A stretch of 64,000 nt of DNA, taken from positions 1 to 64,000 of the forward strand of contig JAZKJV010002943.1 of the NCBI GenBank assembly GCA_037367405.1, read 5' to 3'. Position 1 is the first letter of the stretch, and every line of letters begins with the position of its first letter. Below the pieces are notes generated by a model that had not been told where the DNA came from, did no database searches, and saw nothing but the letters and a program-made list of their open reading frames with translations. The DNA comes from Ottelia alismoides. Lineage: Eukaryota > Streptophyta > Magnoliopsida > Alismatales > Hydrocharitaceae. Both the position numbers and the translations under genes were made by a program. Of this stretch, positions 36,759 through 45,364 are shown in pieces.

Positions 36759-38168
36759 TCAGCCCCGCTTCTGACCCACCGCGACCAGCGACAGGCCTTT
36801 CCCCGGCAAGACCGGATCCAGCAGGCGCCACAGCCACACCGTCTTGTCGAAGAGCTTCAACGACAATTTGTTCATCTGTTTCAGCCCGAGCACCTTGCCG
36901 CTGAGCCACCACACGATGGTCGATACCTTGTTCAACTGACGGACGCTTTCTACGGCGAGCCCGGCGCCCTCGAGCAACGTGCGCAACTCCGCCTCACGGT
37001 AGCGACGCTTGTGTCCCAAAGTGACATCCACTGTGCCAAAAAGTCCCGGCCCCTGGGGCACCAGCACGAGCAACTTGCCGCCGGGCGCGAGCTTGGCCAC
37101 CGCTTGGGCGACCACCGTTTCCGGCTGCTCCGCGTATTCGAGGACGTTTACGCACACCACCGTGTCGAAGGGCCCCGCAACGGCGGCGAAGGATTCCGCC
37201 CGGCTGTGGTCGAGCTCCACTACCTCCACATTGGGGGTGCGCAGGAATCGATTATTCAGCGCGTGGAGGTAGAGCGGTTCGCGCTCGGTGGCGACATAGC
37301 GCAGCCGCTTGCCCATCAGCGACCCGGTGAGGTTGCCGATGCTGGCGCCGATTTCGAGAATGCGGTCGCCCAGGTGCGGGCGGATGAGGCGGGTGAGCCA
37401 GTTCAGATACTGCGGTGTGCCGGCCAGGTTGTTGAGGAACATGCGGCCGTAGGGCTGGCTGTACAGGTCGTCGATGACCCAGAACTTCAGAATCACCAGC
37501 AGCGCCTTCACGCCGTCCTTCCAGCCGATCTTTTTGCCTTCTTCGTAGGTGCGCCCGTGATAGGAGATGGGCACCTCGTAGATGCGCAGCTTCCGCTTCG
37601 AGCATTTCATGGTGATTTCGGGCTCGAAGCCGAAGCGGTCTGACCGGATGGGGATGCTCTTCAGCAGGTCCGTCCGGAACACCTTGTAGCAGGTCTCCAT
37701 GTCCGTCAGGTTGAGGTTGGAGAACATGTTCGAGGCGAGCGTGAGGTATTTGTTGATGCGCGAATGCCAGAAGGGGAGCACGCGCGTCTGGACTCCGGCC
37801 ATGTAGCGGCTGCCGAAAACGGCGTCAGCCCGGCCAGCGAGCAAGGGGGCCAGCAGCACGGGGTATTCGTCGGGGTCGTATTCGAGGTCGGCGTCCTGGA
37901 TGAGGCAGAAATCGCCTTCGGCTTTGCCGATGGCGGTGCGCACGGCCGCACCCTTGCCCTGGTTCTTTTCATGGCGGAAGAGACGGATGCGCGGGTGGGT
38001 GGCGGCGAAGCGTTCGAGAATGGCCGAGGTGCCGTCGGTGGAGCAATCGTCGACCACGACGAGTTCGGCCTCCATGTTTTCCGGGAGCGGGGCGGCGAGC
38101 ACTTTCGTGAGGCTGCGCTCCACCACGGCGCGCTCGTTATAAACAGGGATCAGAATGGACAGTTTCAA
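36759..38168 (-). CDS. Bifunctional GT2 glycosyltransferase - SAM methyltransferase fusion
   Basis: A 469-residue cytoplasmic protein with two enzyme domains. Residues 1-230 form a GT2 polyprenyl-phosphate-sugar-type transferase (LSILIPVYNERAVVERSLTK, VVVDDCSTDGTSAIL, DADLEYDPDEYP). Residues about 260-469 form a class I methyltransferase (motif I ILEIGASIGNLTGSL near residue 268, then CVNVLEYAEQPETVVAQAVA and GTVDVTLGHKRRYREAELRT). Both domains have all core motifs. Separate homologues occur in this window (GT2 at 24392, methyltransferase at 33065). It may couple sugar transfer to methylation of the same lipid or glycan; this is inference. Confidence 0.87.
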   Translation of the reverse strand: MKLSILIPVYNERAVVERSLTKVLAAPLPENMEAELVVVDDCSTDGTSAILERFAATHPRIRLFRHEKNQGKGAAVRTAIGKAEGDFCLIQDADLEYDPDEYPVLLAPLLAGRADAVFGSRYMAGVQTRVLPFWHSRINKYLTLASNMFSNLNLTDMETCYKVFRTDLLKSIPIRSDRFGFEPEITMKCSKRKLRIYEVPISYHGRTYEEGKKIGWKDGVKALLVILKFWVIDDLYSQPYGRMFLNNLAGTPQYLNWLTRLIRPHLGDRILEIGASIGNLTGSLMGKRLRYVATEREPLYLHALNNRFLRTPNVEVVELDHSRAESFAAVAGPFDTVVCVNVLEYAEQPETVVAQAVAKLAPGGKLLVLVPQGPGLFGTVDVTLGHKRRYREAELRTLLEGAGLAVESVRQLNKVSTIVWWLSGKVLGLKQMNKLSLKLFDKTVWLWRLLDPVLPGKGLSLVAVGQKRG

Positions 38169-38209
38169 GAGCGAATCCTCAGTATACTGGCAAGGAAAGG
38201 ATTCTAGCC

Positions 38210-39352
38210 ATGGAACGCAATGAAAGCGCTGCCAAGCCGCGGCGCAGCTTCCTCAGCCAAGCTGGCACCGCCACATTTACCATCATGGCCCCGCATTTGG
38301 TGCGGGGCTCTCAGGCGAACTCCGCCCTCTCGATTGGACTTGTCGGCTGCGGCAATCGCGGCCTCTATGTGAGCGGCATCTTCGCCCGCAATGAATACGC
38401 CAAGTTCACCGCCGTCTGCGACATCTACGAAGATCGTCTGGCCGAGGGGAGCAAGAAGTTCTCCGGCGCGCGCCAGTTCAAGACCCATCAGGAACTGATG
38501 GCCAGCGACGTGGACGCCGTCTACATCGCGACGCCCGCCTACTACCATCCGGAGCACTTCGAGGCCGCCGTGAAGGCCAAGAAGCACATCTTCATGGAAA
38601 AGCCCGCGGGCGTGGACGCCAAGGGGTGCAAGCGGGTGCTCGAGGCGGCCAAGAAGGCCGACCCGACCAAGCGCATCTCGATGGACTTCCAACAGCGCTA
38701 CGGCAAGGATTACCGCAAGGCGCACTCGATTGTGCAATCGGGCGAGCTGGGCGCGATCAAGATGGTGCGCGCCGCTTGGCTGGGCGGTGGCCCACCCATC
38801 AAGAGCGGCCATCCGGCCAGCCAGGAGAAGGTGCGCAACTGGTTCTTCTACCGCGAAATGTCGGGCGACATGCTCATCGAGCAGGATTGCCACAACATCG
38901 ACGTGATCCACTGGTTCACCGGCATGAAGCCGACCAAGGTATCCGGCTATGCTTCGCGGCAGATCCGCACCAACATCGGCGACATTTTCGACAACCTCGG
39001 CTTCACGATGCACTATGAAAACGGCTTGGTGGTGAGCTTCAGCGCGAACCAGTTCGGCCGGCAGGTGGGCTGGAGCGACGTCTCCGAGACCTTCATCTGC
39101 GAGAAGGGCACCGTGAACGTCTCCCGCCAGGGCTACAAGATCTGGCGCGGCAATTCGAAGGAAGTGGAAGAAGCCAGCACGAAGTACGACATCACGCAGG
39201 ACGCGGTGAACGAGTTCATCGAAGGCGCCCGCACGGGCAAGATCGAGAACGCCGGCATTTGGGGCGCCGAAAGCACGCTGATGGGCGTGATGGCGCTGGA
39301 TTGCCTGGTGAACAAGCGCGAATCCACGTGGGAACGGGTGATGAAGGCCTAG
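38210..39352 (+). CDS. Gfo/Idh/MocA family NAD(P)-dependent oxidoreductase, Tat-exported
   Basis: A 380-residue protein. The N-terminus has the Tat motif RRSFLSQAGTATFTIM, so it is probably exported folded. The Rossmann motif is LSIGLVGCGNRGLYVSG (about residues 42-51), the conserved EKPAGVD (about 129-135) marks the family, and DMLIEQDCHNIDVIHWFTG supplies the D-x3-H catalytic-site region. Such enzymes act on sugars or inositols in secreted form. It is divergent from the GT-MT fusion (41 bases) and converges on the DUF1552 gene. The substrate is unknown. Confidence 0.9.
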   Translation: MERNESAAKPRRSFLSQAGTATFTIMAPHLVRGSQANSALSIGLVGCGNRGLYVSGIFARNEYAKFTAVCDIYEDRLAEGSKKFSGARQFKTHQELMASDVDAVYIATPAYYHPEHFEAAVKAKKHIFMEKPAGVDAKGCKRVLEAAKKADPTKRISMDFQQRYGKDYRKAHSIVQSGELGAIKMVRAAWLGGGPPIKSGHPASQEKVRNWFFYREMSGDMLIEQDCHNIDVIHWFTGMKPTKVSGYASRQIRTNIGDIFDNLGFTMHYENGLVVSFSANQFGRQVGWSDVSETFICEKGTVNVSRQGYKIWRGNSKEVEEASTKYDITQDAVNEFIEGARTGKIENAGIWGAESTLMGVMALDCLVNKRESTWERVMKA

Positions 39353-39398
39353 GTTCGGCCGAAGAATGGCCACCGATGAACAGGATGAACACCGATGG

Positions 39399-39419
39399 GG
39401 CTAAGAGGACTTCTTAGCC
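39399..39419. terminator. Candidate bidirectional terminator hairpin
   Basis: An 8-base stem (GGCTAAGA/TCTTAGCC) with a 5-base loop lies between the convergent oxidoreductase and DUF1552 genes and includes the latter's stop codon. No clear T tract follows on either strand, so the call is tentative. Just upstream are two imperfect copies of GATGAACA (39375-39392). Confidence 0.4.
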
Positions 39420-40736
39420 GTTGAGGTCGAGCCGCCCGGTGCTGTCACCGAACTTTTCGGTGGCGGCGCCGGCGCGGTTCATCAGTTCCACGAACAAGTT
39501 CGCGACCGGAGTTTTCTCAGGGGCGGCCACATGCTGGCCGCCTTTGATTTTTCCGGCATGCCCGGCCACCAGTAGCGGAAGATTGTGATTCGAGTGCTGA
39601 TTGCCGTCGCTCAGCGCGCCGCCGTAGAGCACGGCGGAGTGATCGAGCAGCGTGCCGTCGCCATCCGGCGTGGCTTGCAGGCGGCCGACGAAGTAGCTGA
39701 ACAGCTCGAGGTGGTAGCAATTGATCTTCGTCACCTTCTCGATGAAATCGGGATGGCCGCGGTGATGGGTGAGCGGGTGATGCGGATCGGGCACGCCGAT
39801 CTCGGGATACGTCCGCACGCTGCCCTCCCGGCCGAGCATCATGGTGGAAACGCGCGACAGGTCGCTTTGCCAAGCGATCACCTGCAGGTCGAACATGAGC
39901 TTCACGTACTCGCGGTATTCGAACGGGATGCCGCTCGGCTTTTCTCCGACGGCGATTTCCGGCTCGCTTTCGGCTTTCGTGATCCGCTTCTCCACTTCGC
40001 GGATCGACGTGAAGTATTCATCGAGCTTGCGACGGTCGCCCGCGCCGAGTGAACCGGCCAATGCTTGCGCCTGTTCGCGCGTGGCGTCGAGGATGCTCTT
40101 CTTGTAGAGAAGGCGACGGGCGCGCGTGTCGGCGTCGAGGCTGGGGTCCATGGTGCCGAAAAGGCGCTCGAAGACGGAGCGCGGATTCACGTCGACCGCG
40201 AGCGGCGTCTCCGGATCTTTCCAGGAGAGGCTGTTCGTGTAGGCGCAGCTCGAGCCGGTGTCGCAATTGCCCACCATGCGGGAATCCTCACAGCCCAGTT
40301 GGAGCGAGGGCACGCGGGTGTCGAATTGCTTGGCCAGGAGCTGATCGAAGGTGACGCCCGCGCGCACGTCGGCGCCGGCGGTGTACTTGGGCGACGAGGC
40401 GGAGAGAAAGCTGCCGGACGCCTTGGCGTGGCCGCCGCCTTTGCCGGGAATGGCCGCGAGGTTGGACAGGTTCGAGAGCAGCGTGACATGCTGCCGGTAG
40501 GGTTCGAGCGGCTTCAGAATGCGCGTGAACTCGAACGCCGGGCCGGTTTGCGCGGGCAGCCATTGGTTCATCACGATGCCGTTCGGGACGTAAACGACGC
40601 CGACGCGCTGCGCCTGTTTCACCGCGGGCGCGGCGAAGGCGGGACGCATGGCGTCGAGCAGCGGCAGCCCGAGCGCCACTCCGGCGCCGCGCAGCAGCGC
40701 CCGGCGCGACACGTGTTGGCGAGAGACGAAGTTCAT
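39414..40736 (-). CDS. DUF1552 domain-containing protein, Tat-exported
   Basis: A 440-residue protein of the DUF1552 family. It starts with a Tat signal (SRRALLRGAGVALGLPLLDA, residues 10-29). The YVPNGIVMNQWLP stretch and the DPHHPLTHHRGHPDFI region are family-typical. Related sulfatase/DUF1501-like folds suggest an alkaline-phosphatase-like core, but the function is unknown. It overlaps the upstream DUF1592 gene by 4 bases, the classic pairing in planctomycetes and acidobacteria. Confidence 0.88.
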   Translation of the reverse strand: MNFVSRQHVSRRALLRGAGVALGLPLLDAMRPAFAAPAVKQAQRVGVVYVPNGIVMNQWLPAQTGPAFEFTRILKPLEPYRQHVTLLSNLSNLAAIPGKGGGHAKASGSFLSASSPKYTAGADVRAGVTFDQLLAKQFDTRVPSLQLGCEDSRMVGNCDTGSSCAYTNSLSWKDPETPLAVDVNPRSVFERLFGTMDPSLDADTRARRLLYKKSILDATREQAQALAGSLGAGDRRKLDEYFTSIREVEKRITKAESEPEIAVGEKPSGIPFEYREYVKLMFDLQVIAWQSDLSRVSTMMLGREGSVRTYPEIGVPDPHHPLTHHRGHPDFIEKVTKINCYHLELFSYFVGRLQATPDGDGTLLDHSAVLYGGALSDGNQHSNHNLPLLVAGHAGKIKGGQHVAAPEKTPVANLFVELMNRAGAATEKFGDSTGRLDLNG

Positions 40737-43165
40737 GGCTGTTTCACTCCTGCGACGGCCGTGGCCGCCTGACGCCGTTCGCGGAACGGCAGGCTGTTGA
40801 CGATTTCGACGACCAGGGCAGAGAAGCGGTAGTCGCGCGCGGCGACGCTCTGCGTGATGCGGTTCACCACCGGCTTGTCATAGCGCTCGAGCCCGCGGCC
40901 GAGGGCGTAAGTGAGCAACTTGCTGGTGAGCCCGCGCGTGAAGTTCTCGCGGCTTTCGAGCAGCAGCTTCTTCAACTGCTGCGGGCCGGCGAACGTGCGC
41001 CCGTCGGGCAGAGCTCCGGAAGCATCGATGTCGAACTTGCCGTCCTGCTCGCGCCAGGCGCCCACGGCGTTCAGATTCTCGAGCCCGAAACCCAGCGGAT
41101 CCATGCGCGAGTGGCACGACGCGCAGGCCGGATTCTTGCGGTGGGCCTCCATCTGCTGCCGTAGGGAAGCTCCTTCGCCCACCTTGGTCTCATCGAGCGC
41201 CGGCACGGCGGGCGGCGGCGGAGGAGGCGGCGCATCGAGCAGATTCTCGAGGATCCACTTGCCGCGCAGCACGGGCGACGTGCGCGTGGAATACGAAGAC
41301 ACGGTGAGCACGCTGGCCTGCGCCAGCAGACCGCCGCCGCGCTTGGTGGCGCTCATGTCGACGCGGCGGAAGGCGGGGCCTTCCACGCCTTCGATGCCAT
41401 AGAAGCGCGCGAGGCGCTCGTCGAGGAACGTGTGCTTGGCGTCGAGCAGTTCGAGGATGGACCGGTCGTTCTGCATCAGGTCCGCCAAAAAATGCTCGGT
41501 CTCGAGCCTCATCGACCGCCGGAGACTATCCTCGAACATCGGGAACTTCTGGTGATCGGGCTTCACGACGTCGATGTTCTTCAACTGCAGCCATTGACCG
41601 GCGAAATTCTCGACCAACGCGCGCGACCGCGGGTCGCGCAGCAGGCGGCGCACCTCGCTTTCGAGCACTGGGCGCTGCGCCAGCCGGCCGCTCACGGCGT
41701 TCGCCATCAAAGCGTCGTCCGGCATGGTGCTCCAGAGGAAGTAGCTGAGGCGCGAAGCGAGCTCGACGGTGGAGACCGGAGCGTGCCCGGCTGGCGCTGG
41801 ACGGTCGCGCTCGATGCGGAAGAGAAAATGCGGCGAGACGAGCACCGCCTGCAAGGCTGTCGCGATGCCTTCCTCGAACGAATCGCCCTGCGCGCGCGCC
41901 AGGCGATAGAGCTTCGTGTAGGGCGTCGCTTCGCCCGCCGTCAAGGGACGCCGGAAAGCGCGTTGGGCGAACCGCGCGACGATCTGATCCGCGCACGCGT
42001 CAGTCTTCTGCGGGCAAATGAACACCTTCTTCAAGCTTGCGGGCGAAGGACCCAGCGTCTGCGTAAACGGCCCACCCACGTCGAGCGATTCGAAGCGATT
42101 GTCGATGCGCGTCTCGATGCGATCCGTCTTGATCTTCGTCCCGTACTTGCGCAGTGTCTCGATGTCCTTCTCGGTGAGCTTGCCGCGCACGGTGATCATG
42201 GGCTCCGGCGGGCGGGTAGAGGGATCGGGACCTTTGTAGCTGGGCGGGAGCCCGTGGTAGTTCTTCAGATACGAGGCTTGCAGCAGATGCTCGCCGGCGG
42301 TGACCGGGACGCGCACTTCGATGATCTGGCCTTCGAGGTCGGTGGCGTCGACCTCGAACTCCTTGATCATCTTGCCGTCGATCCAAATGGCCGGGCGCGC
42401 GGGCATCGATTGATTCGGCCGGTGGCCATTCAGTACCACGCGCAGGCTGTATTCGCCGTCCACCGGGAAGCGATGGACGATATGCATGGAGTGTACGGTG
42501 GAGAGCCCGCTGAAGTCGTAGCGGAACAGGTCCTTCGGGATCGTCGGCTTGTCCACCGTGTCATTGATGCGGACCGGCGCCGGATAGTGGATCATGGCCG
42601 GCTTCAGCTTCTCCGGGCCGAACAGCGCAGTCCGCACCACGCGCTCGGCGGCGTAAAGGTACTTGTCGGTGAGCACCGGCGAGAGCGTCAGCGCGTCGGC
42701 GATGTTGTCGAAGCCATAGGCGCTTTCGTCGTTCGGGAAGTTATCGGACGGGCGAAGGTCGACGGCGAGCAGGTCGCACACGGTGTTGTCGTATTCGACG
42801 CGATTAAGGCGGCGCGCGGTGACGCGGCCGGGGTCCGGCGGCGCGGTGCGATCCTGGCGGGCGAACTCGTCGACGAGGAACCGGCGTACCGCGGCGACAT
42901 CCGCCGCGGGCGGTTTGGGAATGCCGGGCGGCGGCATTTCGCCGCGCGACAGCTTACTCTCGGTGCGCTCCCAAATGTCGCGATCGACGTCAAACGACGC
43001 ATGATTCTTCAGCGCCGTGAAGTCGATGTCGCCGGACTTCATCTTGGCGTTGTGACAGCCGTAGCAATTCTTCTGAACGAACGGGAAGACGGGGTTGTCG
43101 CTGGCGGGCGCTCCGGACAGAGCGGCCGCCGCAACCAGGCAGGAGATCGACGCGCGCAGATCCAA
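40733..43165 (-). CDS. DUF1592-type secreted multi-domain cytochrome-like protein (DUF1587/1592/1588/1585)
   Basis: An 810-residue periplasmic protein. After a signal peptide (SISCLVAAAALSGAPAS) there is a heme-c motif C34-x2-C37-H38 (NCYGCHNAKMKSG), a middle carbohydrate-binding-like strand region (YSLRVVLNGHRPN), then DUF1592 (ELASRLSYFLWSTMPDDALM), DUF1588 (SYSTRTSPVLRGKWILENLL) and a second CXXCH (CASCHSRMDPLGFGLENL, about residue 680). It is paired with a DUF1552 partner. The start is TTG at 43165. The pair is thought to handle a glycan or sulfated substrate, but no reaction is proven. Confidence 0.9.
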   Translation of the reverse strand: MDLRASISCLVAAAALSGAPASDNPVFPFVQKNCYGCHNAKMKSGDIDFTALKNHASFDVDRDIWERTESKLSRGEMPPPGIPKPPAADVAAVRRFLVDEFARQDRTAPPDPGRVTARRLNRVEYDNTVCDLLAVDLRPSDNFPNDESAYGFDNIADALTLSPVLTDKYLYAAERVVRTALFGPEKLKPAMIHYPAPVRINDTVDKPTIPKDLFRYDFSGLSTVHSMHIVHRFPVDGEYSLRVVLNGHRPNQSMPARPAIWIDGKMIKEFEVDATDLEGQIIEVRVPVTAGEHLLQASYLKNYHGLPPSYKGPDPSTRPPEPMITVRGKLTEKDIETLRKYGTKIKTDRIETRIDNRFESLDVGGPFTQTLGPSPASLKKVFICPQKTDACADQIVARFAQRAFRRPLTAGEATPYTKLYRLARAQGDSFEEGIATALQAVLVSPHFLFRIERDRPAPAGHAPVSTVELASRLSYFLWSTMPDDALMANAVSGRLAQRPVLESEVRRLLRDPRSRALVENFAGQWLQLKNIDVVKPDHQKFPMFEDSLRRSMRLETEHFLADLMQNDRSILELLDAKHTFLDERLARFYGIEGVEGPAFRRVDMSATKRGGGLLAQASVLTVSSYSTRTSPVLRGKWILENLLDAPPPPPPPAVPALDETKVGEGASLRQQMEAHRKNPACASCHSRMDPLGFGLENLNAVGAWREQDGKFDIDASGALPDGRTFAGPQQLKKLLLESRENFTRGLTSKLLTYALGRGLERYDKPVVNRITQSVAARDYRFSALVVEIVNSLPFRERRQAATAVAGVKQP

Positions 43166-43188
43166 ATTTCAACGTATCATCAAAGGCG

Positions 43189-44004
43189 ATGTTCCGACCA
43201 TCCCTCGCCGTACTGGTCACCCTGCTGGCCGGTGTCACGTTCGCGGCCGTCGATTCGAACGAGCCTTACAACATCTCGCTCTGGGAGCCCGGTAAAGTGC
43301 CGCTGGCCAAGGGCGACGGTCCGCTGGACGCCCCGTTCCTCACCGTCTTCGCGCCGCCGGAGAACAAGCGCAATGGCTCGGCGGTGATCATCGCCCCCGG
43401 CGGCGGCAACATCATGCTGATGTACGGCGTGGAAGGCTTCGAGATTGCCGAGCGCTTCAACGACTGGGGGACGGTGGCTTTCGTGCTCACGTATCGCCTG
43501 TCTCCGCGCTACGGTGAGGACGCCCGCCAGCTCGACGGCAATCGTGCCATGCGGCTGGTGCGCGCGCGCGCCGCTGAATGGAAGATCGATCCCAACCGCA
43601 TTCTGTTCTCCGGCTACTCCGCCGGCTCGAGCATGACGCGTCTGGTGGCCGGCACCGCGACCGCCGGCGACGCCAACGCGCCCGATCCCATCGATCGCGC
43701 CAGTTCGAAGCCGAATCTGTTGCTGATGGTCTATAGCGCTGGCCGTCCCACGAAAGGCGAAGACTTGAAGAGCTTCCCGCCGACGTTCCTGTTGGCCGCC
43801 GCCGCCGACCTGGGCGCCGCCAACGGCTCCGCGCAATTCTTCCTCGACCTCAACCGCGCGGGCGCCGTCGCCGAGCTCCATCTATTCCAGCGCGGCCGCC
43901 ACGGCTTCGGCGCGGCCACCACGAGTCCTGAATTCGGCCTCTGGATGGATATCCTCAAGCACTTCCTCGAGCAGAACAGGTACTTCCAGGGGGCGACGAA
44001 GTAA
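43189..44004 (+). CDS. Secreted alpha/beta hydrolase (BD-FAE/esterase-like)
   Basis: A 271-residue protein with a signal peptide (VLVTLLAGVTFAA). The oxyanion-hole GGG (IIAPGGGNIMLM), the nucleophile elbow GYSAGSS, an Asp-containing LAAAADLGAA loop and the His in RGRHGFG are in the order of xylan-esterase-like hydrolases. It is divergent from the DUF1592 gene (23 bases) and abuts the FGE-domain gene: its TAA is followed at once by the GTG start. It is likely a polysaccharide de-esterase; the substrate is unproven. Confidence 0.87.
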   Translation: MFRPSLAVLVTLLAGVTFAAVDSNEPYNISLWEPGKVPLAKGDGPLDAPFLTVFAPPENKRNGSAVIIAPGGGNIMLMYGVEGFEIAERFNDWGTVAFVLTYRLSPRYGEDARQLDGNRAMRLVRARAAEWKIDPNRILFSGYSAGSSMTRLVAGTATAGDANAPDPIDRASSKPNLLLMVYSAGRPTKGEDLKSFPPTFLLAAAADLGAANGSAQFFLDLNRAGAVAELHLFQRGRHGFGAATTSPEFGLWMDILKHFLEQNRYFQGATK

Positions 44005-44823
44005 GTGCATCTCGCTCTGCTGCTATTGCTCTCCGCCGACGCCGTGAAATCGCTCAACGACGGCTACGGCGAACTCGTCTACGTGCCCGCCGGCGCCTTC
44101 AAAATGGGCGACAACTTCGGCGACGGCGAATCCCGCGAGCGCCCGGTGCACACCGTCACGCTCGACGCCTTCTATATCGGCAAGTTCGAAGTGACCAACG
44201 GCGAATGGAAGCGCTTCATGAACGACCCCGGTTACGACGATCCGAAGTACTGGCCGAATGGCCGTCCGGTGCCCAAGGATCAGAGCCCGTATTGGAATCA
44301 GCCGCAGAACCATGGCGGCGGCACGCCGGGCAGCGACAACTATCCGGTGATCGGCGTGAACTGGGATGCGGCCACCGCCTACACCAATTGGCTCAGCGCC
44401 AAGACCGGCAAGAAGTATCGCCTGCCGACGGAAGCCGAATGGGAGAAGGCCGCGCGCGGCACGGATCAGCGCCGTTTCCCGTGGGGCAACACCATCGATC
44501 GCACGCGCGCCAATTATGTGGGCGCGCAGAAGATGGATACGGTGATGGAAGCGGGCCACTATCCCACGGGCGCTTCGCCTTATGGCGCCATGGAGATGGC
44601 GGGCAACATCATGGAATGGTGCTCGGATTGGTATTCGCGCCATTACTACTCCGTGTCGCCGAAGAAGAATCCGAAGGGGCCGGAGAAAGGCGTGTATAAG
44701 GTGATGCGCGGCGGCAGCTTCTTTATCGAAGGCCAGGATCTGCGCAGCTACGCGCGCGGCGCCGCGTGGCCGTCGTTCGCCGCGCACCGCATGGTGGGCC
44801 TGCGCGTGGTTCGCGAGCCTTAA
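44005..44823 (+). CDS. FGE/SUMF1-domain protein lacking catalytic cysteines
   Basis: A 272-residue protein with the formylglycine-generating-enzyme-type fold: VYVPAGAFKMGDN, YPVIGVNWDAATAYTNWLSA, RLPTEAEWEKAARG and MEWCSDWYSRHYY. Only one Cys is visible, and the C-terminal region (GGSFFIEGQDLRSYARGAAW) lacks the Cys pair that converts sulfatase Cys to formylglycine. It is therefore probably not a sulfatase activator but a related surface enzyme or binder. The start is GTG immediately after the upstream stop, so it is translated by re-initiation. Its stop overlaps that of the convergent papain-like gene by 4 bases. Confidence 0.87.
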   Translation: MHLALLLLLSADAVKSLNDGYGELVYVPAGAFKMGDNFGDGESRERPVHTVTLDAFYIGKFEVTNGEWKRFMNDPGYDDPKYWPNGRPVPKDQSPYWNQPQNHGGGTPGSDNYPVIGVNWDAATAYTNWLSAKTGKKYRLPTEAEWEKAARGTDQRRFPWGNTIDRTRANYVGAQKMDTVMEAGHYPTGASPYGAMEMAGNIMEWCSDWYSRHYYSVSPKKNPKGPEKGVYKVMRGGSFFIEGQDLRSYARGAAWPSFAAHRMVGLRVVREP

Positions 44824-45350
44824 CGCCCGGCGTAGAACATCGGATTCCACATGCCCAGCGTTTGCTGCTTCCAGGCATTGAAATCGTCCAGCGCCGCCAG
44901 GTGATTGCCGCCGGTCCACGGGTCGCCGTAGTGGACGCGGTCGAGTTCGCCGCGCTCGTCGCCGGGAATCGTCCCGCGGTCGATCCCGTGGATCACCACC
45001 ACATGATGCGCCGCTCCGTTGGCGCCGCCGAACCACAGCGGTCCGCAGGCGCGCAGGGTGGCCTCGAGGTCGCTGGGCGTCCAGGTGGATGGGCGCGAGC
45101 TCGGCTGCGCGAAGTTGAAGCGGCTGGCAAAGTCGGGAAACGCATGGCTGGGCAAGCCCCAGCGCAGCCAGGATTCGGGCCCGGCGTCGCGGCCCGTCAC
45201 CTCTTCCCAGCCCGTTTCGGCCCCGCTGAGGTAATCCGCCTCCATCAGGAGCCGGCGCGTTCTGGCGTAAACCACCGCCTTCGCCGCGTAGAACCAGCAG
45301 TTCATCATGGCGGTTTGATGAAACACGCGCAATGGGATCACGTGAGCCAT
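44820..45350 (-). CDS. Papain-like cysteine protease (AvrRpt2/C39-like)
   Basis: A 176-residue protein of the small papain-like group. The catalytic arrangement is visible: Gln12 (oxyanion hole), Cys18 in MMNCWFYAAKA, His116 region in NGAAHHVVVIHGID and Asp143 in VHYGDPWTGGNH. There is no signal peptide. Such proteins cleave peptides or unknown targets; known relatives in plant pathogens are effectors, but that link here is only fold similarity. It is divergent from the tricorn protease, whose start lies 14 bases away, and its stop overlaps the FGE gene. Confidence 0.75.
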   Translation of the reverse strand: MAHVIPLRVFHQTAMMNCWFYAAKAVVYARTRRLLMEADYLSGAETGWEEVTGRDAGPESWLRWGLPSHAFPDFASRFNFAQPSSRPSTWTPSDLEATLRACGPLWFGGANGAAHHVVVIHGIDRGTIPGDERGELDRVHYGDPWTGGNHLAALDDFNAWKQQTLGMWNPMFYAGR

Positions 45351-45364
45351 TGTTTAATAGAAGC

